The position numbers and the translations under genes were made by a program. From contig JAHYJC010000010.1 in the NCBI GenBank assembly GCA_019429275.1, positions 1 through 64,000 on the forward strand: a stretch of DNA of 64,000 nt. The letters are read 5' to 3'. The stretch is from Lentimicrobium sp. GTDB taxonomy: Bacteria > Bacteroidota > Bacteroidia > Bacteroidales > Lentimicrobiaceae. The notes beneath the pieces were generated by a model. The model was not told where the DNA came from, made no database searches, and was given only the letters and a program-made list of their open reading frames with translations. Positions 53,585 through 63,107 of the stretch are shown piece by piece; the first letter of the stretch is position 1; each line of letters starts with the position of its first letter.

Positions 53585-54700
53585 TTGAAAAAAACCATCG
53601 TTTCTGTTACCAATGATTTAAGCTCAGATCAGCGAGTTGATAAAGTATGCCGCACTTTATCAAAAATGGGTTTTAGTGTGCTTCTGGTTGGGCGTTGGTT
53701 ACCCGGATGCCTTGCGCTTGATGACCGGCCTTACGAAACACACCGGATGACATTGATCTTCAGACGCGGTCCGCTGTTTTATGCTGAGTATAATATCCGG
53801 CTGCTTTTCTTTTTGCTTATTCATCGTTGTCACTTATTGGTCTCCAACGATCTTGATACTTTACCTGCAAATTTTGTGGCTCACCGGCTGAAAAGAGTGC
53901 CCATTGTTTACGATTCTCACGAGTTCTATACCGAGACGCCTGAGTTGGTTAATCGTCCTGCAGTTAGAGGCATTTGGGAGTTTATTGAAGAATATATTTT
54001 CCCAAAACTAACCGACATTATTACGGTTAACGAGTCCATTGCGAAACTTTATCAGGAAAAATACAATAAGGTGCTAAAGGTTGTAAGAAATGTTCCCAGG
54101 ACACCATCCTTAAAAGCAGATGCAGACAGAGAAAGTCTGGGTTTACCTGTTAACCAGAAAATAATTGTGCTTCAGGGTGCAGGCATAAACATACAGCGTG
54201 GAGCTGAGGAAGCTGTTGAAGCCATGTTATATATACCCAATGCTTTGCTGCTCATTATAGGAAGCGGCGATGTATTGGAAACACTCAAAATTAAGGTTGA
54301 AGAATTAGGCTTGCAGGACAAGGTAAAATTTATTAAAAGATTGCCCTACCCTAAATTAATTCAATATACAAGGCTTGCCGATCTGGGAATTACGCTGGAT
54401 AAAGACACCAATTTAAACTACCACTACAGCCTACCAAACAAACTTTTTGATTATATTCATGCCGGAATTCCTGTGCTGGCCAGCCGGCTGCCGGAAATCG
54501 CTAAAATTGTAGAAGGCTATAACATAGGCCGGATTACTGAAAGCCATGAACCTAAACACATTGCAAATTTGATAAATGAAATGCTGAACGATGAAGTTCA
54601 GAATAAAATCTGGAAAACCAATCTTATTTCTGCAGCAAAGGAATTAAACTGGGAGAAAGAAGAAAAAACACTGATTGAACTCTATCAAAAATATGTCTGA
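53585..54700 (+). CDS. Glycosyltransferase family 4-like protein
   Basis: 371-aa GT-B-fold enzyme. The N-terminal domain has VTNDLSSDQRVDKVCRTL near residue 8, typical of a Bacteroidota GT group, then SNDLDTLPANF near 87 and YDSHEFYTETPEL near 109. The C-terminal half has an IIVLQGAGINIQRGAEEAVEAM segment in two parts near residue 198 and the Asp/Glu-containing LPNKLFDYIHAGIPVLAS near 282. The start is TTG. It overlaps the next gene by 8 bp, so the pair is translationally coupled. Substrate unknown. Confidence 0.85.
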   Translation: MKKTIVSVTNDLSSDQRVDKVCRTLSKMGFSVLLVGRWLPGCLALDDRPYETHRMTLIFRRGPLFYAEYNIRLLFFLLIHRCHLLVSNDLDTLPANFVAHRLKRVPIVYDSHEFYTETPELVNRPAVRGIWEFIEEYIFPKLTDIITVNESIAKLYQEKYNKVLKVVRNVPRTPSLKADADRESLGLPVNQKIIVLQGAGINIQRGAEEAVEAMLYIPNALLLIIGSGDVLETLKIKVEELGLQDKVKFIKRLPYPKLIQYTRLADLGITLDKDTNLNYHYSLPNKLFDYIHAGIPVLASRLPEIAKIVEGYNIGRITESHEPKHIANLINEMLNDEVQNKIWKTNLISAAKELNWEKEEKTLIELYQKYV

Positions 54701-55826
54701 TCGCTACCTGCACATTGTTTCGTTTGATGTATCCTACCCTCCCAATTATGGAGGAGTAATCGATGTTTTCTACAAGATAAAAGCCTTGTATAACAAAGGA
54801 ATAAAAATAATTCTCCACAATTTTGAATATCCAGGCCGCGAAAGAGCCCCACAACTTGAAGCATACTGCGAAAAAGTCTATTACTATTCCCGTAAATGCG
54901 GATTGAATTCGGCCATAAGCCATTTGCCTTATATTGTCAAAAGCCGCCGTTCTGAAGAAATGATTGAAAATCTTTTGGCGGACAACCATCCGATTCTTTT
55001 CGAAGGACTCCACTCCTGCTATTATCTTGATGATCAAAGGCTAAGAAACCGAATGCTCATTTATCGCGAAAGCAACATAGAACATCAATACTATCTCAAT
55101 CTGTTCAAAGCAGAGCGAAGTATAGCAAAAAAAGTATATTTCCTTACTGAAAGCGCCCGCTTATTGCTTTTTCAGCGCAAACTCAAACATGCTTCACTCA
55201 TGCTTGTGGTTTCGGAATGGGATACCCGTTATTTAGAAAGTAAATTTCCTGACAACGACATTAGATTTCTGCCAAGCTTTCATTCCAATGAAAATCTGAA
55301 TATTAGGACGGGATCGGGTGACTATGTTTTATATCATGGCAATATAGAAGTGCCCGAAAATGAAGCAGCAGCAGCTTTTTTGATCACCAAAGTTTTTGTA
55401 AATAGCCGGCACAGGCTAATAATCGCCGGAATGAATCCGCCAAAGCGCATTACTGACCTTGCAAAAAAATATGAAAATATTTCTGTTGTTGCAAATCCTG
55501 ATGATGAAACTTTATTTTCACTTATCAGGAATGCTCAGGTTAATATTCTAGTTACATTTCAGGCTACAGGATTGAAACTCAAATTACTCAATACGTTATA
55601 CAATGGCCGGCACTGCCTGGTAAACCAGGCTATGCTCAACGGAACCGGTCTGGAGTCGCTTTGTCATATTGCCGAAACTTCTGATCAGCTGGTTATGAAA
55701 TTGCATGAATTGAGCAAAAAACCATTTACTGAGAAAGAAATATCAAAAAGGAAACAAATACTTGAAATTGCTTTCTCAAATTCAGGCAATGCTGATCGGT
55801 TGATCGAAGCTGTTTTTAAAAGGTAA
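54693..55826 (+). CDS. Glycosyltransferase-like protein, group 1
   Basis: 377-aa protein, start at ATG 54693 (MSDRYLHIVSFDVSYPPNYGG), overlapping the previous gene by 8 bp. The YPPNYGGVIDVFYK motif near residue 15 is a GT-B donor-domain start; YRESNIEHQYY near 127 and YVLYHGNIEVPENEAAAAFL near 215 follow. The usual E-x7-E donor motif of GT4 enzymes is not obvious, being replaced by a GLKLKLLNTLYNGRHCLV region near residue 297. It may be a divergent transferase. The last 45 bp overlap the 3' end of the convergent FtsE-like gene. Confidence 0.75.
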   Translation: MSDRYLHIVSFDVSYPPNYGGVIDVFYKIKALYNKGIKIILHNFEYPGRERAPQLEAYCEKVYYYSRKCGLNSAISHLPYIVKSRRSEEMIENLLADNHPILFEGLHSCYYLDDQRLRNRMLIYRESNIEHQYYLNLFKAERSIAKKVYFLTESARLLLFQRKLKHASLMLVVSEWDTRYLESKFPDNDIRFLPSFHSNENLNIRTGSGDYVLYHGNIEVPENEAAAAFLITKVFVNSRHRLIIAGMNPPKRITDLAKKYENISVVANPDDETLFSLIRNAQVNILVTFQATGLKLKLLNTLYNGRHCLVNQAMLNGTGLESLCHIAETSDQLVMKLHELSKKPFTEKEISKRKQILEIAFSNSGNADRLIEAVFKR

Positions 55827-56486
55827 AACTTTTCCTCCTTCACATTTTACAGTGCGTGATGGAAATTTTTCCATCAAAGCATGGTTATGTGAAGCCATAA
55901 GCACTGTACGGTCTGACTGACTGATGTCAAGTAGTAAATTCATTATTCCTATTGACGTTTCAGGATCGAGGTTTCCGGTGGGTTCATCAGCCAGAATGAG
56001 TTCAGGGTCGTTAAGCAGTGCTCTTGCTATGGAAACGCGCTGTTGTTCGCCTCCCGACAACTGGTGAGGCATTTTGAAGCCCTTGGTGGCCAATCCGACT
56101 TTATGCAAAACCTGCTCAATACGCTCATTCATAGCTACTTTATCTTTCCAGCCGGTTGCCCTGAGTACAAATAAAAGATTTGAAAGAACACTTCTGTCGG
56201 ACATCAGCTGAAAATCCTGAAAAACAATGCCCAGCCTCCGGCGGAGATATGGAACCTCTTTGCGTTTCAGGGTAATCAGATCGTATCCGCAAACCGTAGC
56301 GCTTCCCTGTGTAATTGGGAGTTCAGCATAAAGTGTTTTCAATAAGCTGCTCTTACCGGTTCCGGTTTTACCGATAAGGTAAACGAATTCACCCTGAATT
56401 ACTTTTAAATTCACATCAGATAAAACCAGATTCTCGCGCTGAAAAACGCTGATATTTTTAAGATCAACTATTGTATTGGGTTCCAT
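55782..56486 (-). CDS. ftsE: FtsE-like ABC transporter ATP-binding protein
   Basis: 234-aa ABC ATPase of the FtsE/LolD branch. Walker [14 protein letters not shown] near residue 36, Q loop FQDFQLM near 87, signature [15 protein letters not shown] near 138, Walker [13 protein letters not shown] near 160 and H-loop MASHNH near 195. FtsE with FtsX couples cell division to wall hydrolysis; no ftsX lies beside it. The start may be ATG 56486 (MEPNT) or 56495. A TATCTTTA sequence at 56506-56513 is a near-consensus -7 box. The 3' end overlaps the convergent glycosyltransferase by 45 bp. Confidence 0.8.
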   Translation of the reverse strand: MEPNTIVDLKNISVFQRENLVLSDVNLKVIQGEFVYLIGKTGTGKSSLLKTLYAELPITQGSATVCGYDLITLKRKEVPYLRRRLGIVFQDFQLMSDRSVLSNLLFVLRATGWKDKVAMNERIEQVLHKVGLATKGFKMPHQLSGGEQQRVSIARALLNDPELILADEPTGNLDPETSIGIMNLLLDISQSDRTVLMASHNHALMEKFPSRTVKCEGGKVLPFKNSFDQPISIA

Positions 56487-56570
56487 AGCCGGCATTTTGA
56501 TGGCGTAAAGATAGGAAGGAAAAACGAAAGGTTACCGAATTCAGAGTGGTTCTTAATAATTGGCAGGTTA

Positions 56571-57374
56571 TCAACCTGATAAACTGGTTGCCAGATCAGG
56601 CCGCTGTGCAATCAGGAGGTTATACCTGGCTGAATTTTCGAATAATCTCATTAGTTCTGGATTGGTTTCTAACAGGAACAACTGTTTTCTAATTTTCTCT
56701 GACATTTTTGCTGGATTGGCAATTCCTGAAAAAGCATCGCTGCCAAATCCTGAAAAAATTCCAATTGGAACAATTTTAAGAGGTTTTAGTCCGGCAGCTT
56801 CGCAAATTGCCTTGATTTCACCTGCAGTTTGAGCATTATAATCAGGGTGGGTTTTGGTGAGAATCTGACTGACCGAATCAAAATTCTTTTCACGGATAAA
56901 CCTATACATATAATAACCTGGGGTTCGGTGCGAAGTAATCAGGTATCCGCCGGGTTTCAGCAATAATGCCAGTTTTTTGATGTTAGTTTCCGGATCGGGC
57001 AGATTATAAAGCAACTCAAGGCACAACACAACATCAAATTTTTGATGAGGAAGATTGTTAACCGACTGGTTAAGCGTCTCGTGCCTGAAGGCGATGTTGG
57101 CCCTTCCATCAATTATTTTGCTAATGGAATGAAAATATCTTTTTCTGATGTCGGTGGCAACCACATTTGCACCTGTAAGAGCGGCAGGAATTGCAAATCT
57201 ACCCATCTGACAGCCGATATCAAGCAAATCCTTCCCTTTTACAAAATATCGGGAAATATAATGCATGTACTCTTCAAAATAGAATTTTTCGGCTTTGTGT
57301 GTAAGCATATTATGAGGAGGCATAATCCGGTATTTCAGAAAATTAAGCACTCTGATTATGAAATTCTTCTTCAT
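56571..57374 (-). CDS. Class I SAM-dependent methyltransferase
   Basis: 267-aa cytoplasmic methyltransferase. Motif I DLLDIGCQMGRFAIPAAL near residue 50, motif II ATDI near 72, the post-I and IV regions FDVVLCLELLYNLPDPETN near 114 and KPGGYLITSHRTPG near 145 give the Rossmann fold. The substrate cannot be told; similar proteins lie near surface-glycan genes. The N-terminal 30 residues (HNMLTHKAEKFYFEEYMHY) resemble the entry helix of ubiquinone/sterol-type methyltransferases. Same strand as tsaD, 84 bp downstream, and probably independent. Confidence 0.8.
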   Translation of the reverse strand: MKKNFIIRVLNFLKYRIMPPHNMLTHKAEKFYFEEYMHYISRYFVKGKDLLDIGCQMGRFAIPAALTGANVVATDIRKRYFHSISKIIDGRANIAFRHETLNQSVNNLPHQKFDVVLCLELLYNLPDPETNIKKLALLLKPGGYLITSHRTPGYYMYRFIREKNFDSVSQILTKTHPDYNAQTAGEIKAICEAAGLKPLKIVPIGIFSGFGSDAFSGIANPAKMSEKIRKQLFLLETNPELMRLFENSARYNLLIAQRPDLATSLSG

Positions 57375-57458
57375 GAAATATTGTATTTGATAAACAACGC
57401 TTTAACCTGAGGATTGTAATTTGTAGCCAAAAAACTGCATTCCCGACAAAGAACCAAT

Positions 57459-58481
57459 CTACATTTTTACGCTTCTTGAATATGGTTTGATAGAGTAATC
57501 GGAAAATGAACCTTGAAGAAACCTATAATATCCGGCAATTGCAATCATGGCTGCGTTATCGGTAGTGTACTGAAATTCAGGAATAAAAGCTTCGAAGACG
57601 CCTTCGTGCTGTTTTTGAAGTATTGCACTCCTGAAGACTGAATTGGCCGAAACTCCACCGGCAATTGCTACCTGCCTGATTCCGGTTTGTTTCACAGCTT
57701 TAACAAGTTTGTCCATCAACGTATCAACGATGGCTTTTTGAATGGAAGCGCTGAGATCGGCCATATTTTCCTCAATGAAATGAGGATTTGTTTTCAGGTT
57801 ATCTCTTAAAAAATAGAGAAACGAAGTTTTCAACCCACTGAAACTGTAATCAAATAAAGGAATGTTTGGTTTTGCAAAAGTAAATGCTTTGTCGTTGCCA
57901 TCTTTAGCCATTTTGTCGATGAGCGGGCCACCCGGGTATGGCAAACCCATAATTTTGGCAGCTTTATCAAAAGCTTCACCGGCAGCATCATCAATGGTTT
58001 GGCCGATAATTTTCATTGAAAAATAATCATCAATTCTCACAATTTGTGTATGGCCACCTGAAACAGTCAGGCAAATGAACGGAAATTCGGGAACACGATC
58101 GCCCTCTTCACCTTTGGTTATAAAATGGGCCAGAATGTGAGCCTGCATGTGGTCAACTTCGATAAGCGGAATATTAAGTGCCCATGCCAGGGATTTTGCA
58201 AATGAAGAGCCAACAAGCAATGAACCGAGAAGGCCCGGACCCAGCGTGAAAGCAATTGCGCTGAGTTGAGATTTATCGACACCTGCCATTTTCAGTGCTT
58301 CGTGAACCACAGGTATTATGTTTTGCTGATGAGCACGGGAAGCAAGTTCGGGGACAACACCGCCAAAACGGGAATGAACCTGCTGATTTGCAATGATATT
58401 GGATAAGATTCGGGTATCCTGTAAAACAGCCGCTGAGGTATCATCGCATGAAGACTCAATTCCAAGTATGAAAACTGACAT
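57459..58481 (-). CDS. tsaD: tRNA N6-adenosine threonylcarbamoyltransferase
   Basis: 340-aa Kae1/TsaD enzyme transferring the threonylcarbamoyl group to A37 of tRNA. GIESSCDDTSAAVL near residue 7, the metal-binding HMQAHILAH near 113, ICLTVSGGHTQIV near 135, GEAFDKAAKIMGLPYPGGP (two parts) near 168, and VAIAGGVSANSVFR near 271 with DNAAMIAIAGYYRF near 308 are all diagnostic. Length is normal. Works with TsaE (34535) and TsaB, TsaC elsewhere. Divergent from the TamB gene. Confidence 0.96.
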   Translation of the reverse strand: MSVFILGIESSCDDTSAAVLQDTRILSNIIANQQVHSRFGGVVPELASRAHQQNIIPVVHEALKMAGVDKSQLSAIAFTLGPGLLGSLLVGSSFAKSLAWALNIPLIEVDHMQAHILAHFITKGEEGDRVPEFPFICLTVSGGHTQIVRIDDYFSMKIIGQTIDDAAGEAFDKAAKIMGLPYPGGPLIDKMAKDGNDKAFTFAKPNIPLFDYSFSGLKTSFLYFLRDNLKTNPHFIEENMADLSASIQKAIVDTLMDKLVKAVKQTGIRQVAIAGGVSANSVFRSAILQKQHEGVFEAFIPEFQYTTDNAAMIAIAGYYRFLQGSFSDYSIKPYSRSVKM

Positions 58482-58671
58482 TTAGATTATCTTATGAAGT
58501 AACGCAAAAAAAAATAAGAAAGCCCAGGATTTTGCCTGATTTTTGTGACCTTTGCAAGTTATGCAAACATTCGGCTGTCCGACTTCAATCTTTAACAAAT
58601 CTTAAGCCTGCAAAGTTATTAAAAAGACACTTTACATATCGGGTCTGACTATTTTAACCGCCACAATATCA

Positions 58672-61600
58672 ATGCTGGCCATGTATGGCATTTTCAGAAC
58701 TTCATATATTCAAACTAAAATTGCAGGAATAGCCGCACATTATCTTTCAAAAGAGTTGGGAACCGAAATAAAAATCGGTGGGCTTGATATCAGCTGGTTT
58801 CTGAATATAGAACTCGAAGAGGTTACCATCAAGGATTTAAAGAATGAAAATCTGCTTTCAGCAGACAGAATCTGGCTCGATGTGGGCAAAGTAAATATAA
58901 AACGGAAATATCTGGGAATTTATGGCATAGCTATTTATAATGCTAATATAGATATCATCAGGTATAGGTCCGATAGCCTGTTGAACTTTAAATTTTTCGC
59001 CGATTATTTTGGCAGTAGCAAAAAGCCTGTAAAAGACTCCACAGCCATAAAGTGGAAAATTGGCTTATCAGGAGTTAAGCTTTCAAATGCATCATTTAGC
59101 TATTCCGACCAGTTAAAAGATTCAGCAGATATCGGCATTGATTATAATTATCTTGCCCTTGACAGCCTTGACCTTGATTTGCGACGTTTGAAAATGGATG
59201 GCCAAAACATTACAGGCAATGTCAGCTATCTGAATTTCAATGAAAGCTCAGGGTTTAAGTTAAGCTTGCTTTCAGCAGAAATGCAGGTAACTAAAGATTC
59301 GATTGTAGCGAAAAATCTGCAAATCAAAACACCTGAAAGCGACCTCCATTTAAACCTGAAATTCAGCCACAAAGATTACACAGCTTATAGCGACTTCGTT
59401 AACGAAGTCAGAATTAATGCGCTATTTGATCAATCCAGTCTCAGGGTTAGCGATCTGGGGTATTTTGCGTCAGAACTATCACAAATAAATGAGGTTCTGA
59501 AAATACACGGACCGGTAAGCGGAACAATTTCTTCGCTAAAAGCAAAAAAAATAAGATTTGGGTTTGGGAAGTATACCTACTTTGAAGGCGATATAAATAT
59601 GGATGGATTGCCTGATATTGCTGAGACATTTATCCATTTGAACATTAAAGATTTTCGCACCAATTACAAAGATATTATAGGTTTAAGCCTGCCTGATGGC
59701 CAACCTCTTGAAGTTCCTGAACAGGTTAAAAACCTGGGAAACATCAGAATTAAGGGCTTTTTTACAGGATTCTTTTATGATTTTGTTTCGGCAGCTACTT
59801 TTACCACAGACATCGGAAAAATTACAACAGACGTCAGCCTTAAAACAGTACAAAACAATAAATTATTCTACAAAGGCCTTATCAGCATTATTGATTGGGA
59901 TTTGGGTAAAAGTTTTGATGCTCAGGAGCAACTGGGCAAACTTGACTTTGACTCGGAAATTGCCGGCAGTTACCATCAGAAAACTGGCATAGTTGCACTT
60001 TTAAAAGGAAAAGTTAACAGTATGGGTCTCATGGGCAATGAGTTCAATGATATTAAACTGGAAGGAAAATTTGCAAACAGGCTGTTTAATGGCACACTGG
60101 CATTGAGAGATGAATTGGTTGATCTGGATTTTAACGGACTTGTTGATTTTTCGGCCGACCCTCCTGTTTTCAATTTTACTTCAACAGTTGAAAATGCCTA
60201 CTTAAGCCGCTTAAACCTTATTGAAAGGGATAGTTCTGCAAAGATTAGCACAACTATGGATCTTAACTTTACAGGGTCAAATATCGATAACCTCCTCGGA
60301 TTCCTGAAGTTTACAAATACTTATTATACTGAAAAAGGAATAACCTATCCAGCCAGAATTATTGAACTGGCTACAACAGTTTCGACAAACAACACCAAAA
60401 ATCTTACGCTGGTTTCTGATTTTGCAGACATTAATTTTTCAGGTCTGTTCACTTTTGCCGATTTTTATTCTTCACTCATCAATATCCTGAATGCTTATTT
60501 GCCTTCTTTAAGAACCAGTCCGTCAATTGAACTCGCTGTTAAACAAGAACATGTATTCGATTATTCAATACAGATAAAGGATGTAAATCCAATTACCGAG
60601 CTTTTTTTGCCTGACTTAAAAATCAATTCTTCCGCTTACCTTTTTGGAAGCTACAACTCGGTAAGTAAAACAATATTGTTAAATGGACAAGCAGATCAAT
60701 TTGATTATAAAGGAATTACAATTAACAATTGGTACATTCGGGGACAAAATGAAGGAAATTCGCTTCAGCTCATCACAGGATCCTCTGCTATTGATATGTA
60801 TGAGTCTGATGCAAAGAATTCGGTTCAGCTTGGCCTTGAAAACTTCTCTGTTGAAACTCTTGTGGAAGGCGATAGCATAAGATACATGATTAAATGGAAA
60901 GATGGACTCACTGGAAAAAGAAACTTTGGAAAAATTGAAGGATATTTTTCATTTTCTGAAAAGCCATATATAAAAGCGATGTTGCAAAATGCTGATTTTG
61001 CCATCAATGATACTTCTTTTTCTATTGCTCAGGTAGGTGAAATTATAATCGACAGTACATCAGTATTTATAAATAACCTGCATTTTGATGCATTAAATCA
61101 GGATATGAAGGTAGAAGGTAAGATTAGTTCAGATCCCAATGACATTCTCAACATCAGCTTTGAAAACCTTAATATTTCAAATGCCGATCTTCTTCTTTCG
61201 CAGGAAGGCCTGGATTTTGATGGTTTTTTGAACGGAAATATCTCAATAGAGGATTTGTATGGAACGCAAAAAATACAAGCCGATGTTTCGGTCATGGATT
61301 TTGCATTTAATAAGGAAAGGTTGGGCGATGCATTTATTATAACCCGCTGGAATTACCTGAAGGAAGGGCTGGAAGTCAATGCCGATGTAATTTACAAAGG
61401 CAATATAGGCACTCACAAACCGATATCTGTAACAGGATACATTTACCCTGAAAAAGGCAGAGACAATAATTTTGATCTTGACCTTGGAATTACGAACTTT
61501 AACCTTGTTCCCTTAAATCCGTTTTTAAAGGGCTTTGCTTCCGGCTTAAAAGGTTATTCAAACGGTAAACTCAGACTTGAAGGAACATTCAGCGAACCTG

Positions 61601-63066
61601 CTTTCAGTGGCAATATAGAGCTCTTGCGTACACAGGTAAAAATTGACTATTTAAACGTAATTTATTCATTAGCCGACAAAGTTGAAGTAAAGCCCGATTT
61701 AATAAGTGCTTCAGGTGTAATTATATACGACTCACTTGGAAATACCGGGCTCTGCAATTTCAGATTATCGCATAAATTCTTCAGAGACATGAGGTTGTAT
61801 CTCGATTTGCAGGCTAATAACCTGTCAGGGCTCCATACAAGTTTCAAGGACAATGAATTATTCTATGGCAATGCTGTTGCCTCAGGAAATGTAAATATCA
61901 GTGGTCCGTTCGACGATTTAAGGATGGTGATGAAAGTAAAATCAGAAAAAGGCACAAACATATTCATTCCCATTAATCTGAATGTTGACGCGACTGAAAA
62001 CAAATACATAAAATTTGTCAATACCGACGAACAAGAAGAAAAAATTGAAGTATTTGAACCTGTCACTTCCGGCATTAACCTCGACATGCAGATTGATGTA
62101 ACAAAAGATGCCGGAATTCAGATTTTCCTGCCCGAAGACATTGGGAATATCAAGGCAAACGGAAATGGAAAAATTCAAATGGGTATAGATACCAGGGGTG
62201 AAATAACTACATTCGGTGACTACAACATCGAATCGGGAACCTTTTTATTTACATTCCAAAATATCATAAATCGCTTATTTCTAATTGAGCAAGGTAGTAA
62301 AATTTCATTCAATGGAAGCCCATACGAAGCTGACCTCAATGTAAAAGCCGTTTATAAAATAAGGGCTTCACTGGGCGGAATACCCGAACTTGCTTCCAAT
62401 CCTGACTATGCCGGCCGTAATGTTCCGGTTGACTGCATCATTTATCTAAAAAACAACCTGTACAATCCTGATATTGCATTTAGCATAAGGCTGCCTGATG
62501 TTGAAGACAACCTCAGACAATTGGTATTTGCTGCCATTGATACCACTAATGATGTTGTAATGACACAGCAAATGGTTTCACTTTTACTCCTGAAATCATT
62601 TAGTTTTACCGGAAACACTGGATTAGCAGGAAGTTTTGGCGCTTCCTCACTCGAATTACTAACCAGTCAGTTGAGCGGAATGCTTTCCCAGATAAGTAAA
62701 GATGTTGATATTGGCTTGAATTACCGGTCAGGGGATGCTCTCACTTCTGAAGCTGTTGAGGTTGCTTTATCAACGCATTTGTTTGACGATCGCGTAACCA
62801 TTGATGGTAACTTTGGACTGATAAATTCTGGTTCTACACAAAATACCAGCAACATTATCGGAGATGTTGTAATCGACGTCAAAATTACCAGAGACGGAAG
62901 ATTCAGGGTAAAAGCATACAATAAATCAAATAACCCGTTTGAAGTCACTTCGTATAACGCAAATTACAAACAAGGTGTCGGTATCTATTACCGATACGAA
63001 TTTGACAAATTTTCCGAAATATTCAGGAGTCAAAAAGCGTCTGAAGTCAAATTCAGTCCCAGATAA
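58672..63066 (+). CDS. TamB-like translocation/assembly module protein (AsmA/DUF490 superfamily)
   Basis: Giant 1464-aa envelope protein. The C-terminal 450 residues (from about 1000) match the TamB/DUF490 domain: FSGNIELLRTQVKIDYL, GNGKIQMGIDTRGEITTFGDY in part, ASNPDYAGRNVPVDCIIYL, and a final strand GVGIYYRYEFDKFSEIF. The long middle is a repeating beta-helical groove protein thought to move phospholipids or assemble outer-membrane proteins. The annotated ATG 58672 leaves a broken membrane anchor. In frame upstream, with no stop until 58603-58605, codons from ATT 58618 encode K-K-T-L-Y then a hydrophobic helix. The real start may therefore be ATT 58618. Followed 41 bp later by another secreted protein gene. 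Confidence 0.85.
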   Translation: MLAMYGIFRTSYIQTKIAGIAAHYLSKELGTEIKIGGLDISWFLNIELEEVTIKDLKNENLLSADRIWLDVGKVNIKRKYLGIYGIAIYNANIDIIRYRSDSLLNFKFFADYFGSSKKPVKDSTAIKWKIGLSGVKLSNASFSYSDQLKDSADIGIDYNYLALDSLDLDLRRLKMDGQNITGNVSYLNFNESSGFKLSLLSAEMQVTKDSIVAKNLQIKTPESDLHLNLKFSHKDYTAYSDFVNEVRINALFDQSSLRVSDLGYFASELSQINEVLKIHGPVSGTISSLKAKKIRFGFGKYTYFEGDINMDGLPDIAETFIHLNIKDFRTNYKDIIGLSLPDGQPLEVPEQVKNLGNIRIKGFFTGFFYDFVSAATFTTDIGKITTDVSLKTVQNNKLFYKGLISIIDWDLGKSFDAQEQLGKLDFDSEIAGSYHQKTGIVALLKGKVNSMGLMGNEFNDIKLEGKFANRLFNGTLALRDELVDLDFNGLVDFSADPPVFNFTSTVENAYLSRLNLIERDSSAKISTTMDLNFTGSNIDNLLGFLKFTNTYYTEKGITYPARIIELATTVSTNNTKNLTLVSDFADINFSGLFTFADFYSSLINILNAYLPSLRTSPSIELAVKQEHVFDYSIQIKDVNPITELFLPDLKINSSAYLFGSYNSVSKTILLNGQADQFDYKGITINNWYIRGQNEGNSLQLITGSSAIDMYESDAKNSVQLGLENFSVETLVEGDSIRYMIKWKDGLTGKRNFGKIEGYFSFSEKPYIKAMLQNADFAINDTSFSIAQVGEIIIDSTSVFINNLHFDALNQDMKVEGKISSDPNDILNISFENLNISNADLLLSQEGLDFDGFLNGNISIEDLYGTQKIQADVSVMDFAFNKERLGDAFIITRWNYLKEGLEVNADVIYKGNIGTHKPISVTGYIYPEKGRDNNFDLDLGITNFNLVPLNPFLKGFASGLKGYSNGKLRLEGTFSEPAFSGNIELLRTQVKIDYLNVIYSLADKVEVKPDLISASGVIIYDSLGNTGLCNFRLSHKFFRDMRLYLDLQANNLSGLHTSFKDNELFYGNAVASGNVNISGPFDDLRMVMKVKSEKGTNIFIPINLNVDATENKYIKFVNTDEQEEKIEVFEPVTSGINLDMQIDVTKDAGIQIFLPEDIGNIKANGNGKIQMGIDTRGEITTFGDYNIESGTFLFTFQNIINRLFLIEQGSKISFNGSPYEADLNVKAVYKIRASLGGIPELASNPDYAGRNVPVDCIIYLKNNLYNPDIAFSIRLPDVEDNLRQLVFAAIDTTNDVVMTQQMVSLLLLKSFSFTGNTGLAGSFGASSLELLTSQLSGMLSQISKDVDIGLNYRSGDALTSEAVEVALSTHLFDDRVTIDGNFGLINSGSTQNTSNIIGDVVIDVKITRDGRFRVKAYNKSNNPFEVTSYNANYKQGVGIYYRYEFDKFSEIFRSQKASEVKFSPR

Positions 63067-63107
63067 CCCATGATTCTGATTTTATTATCCTGATAAAGAC
63101 ATCTAAA

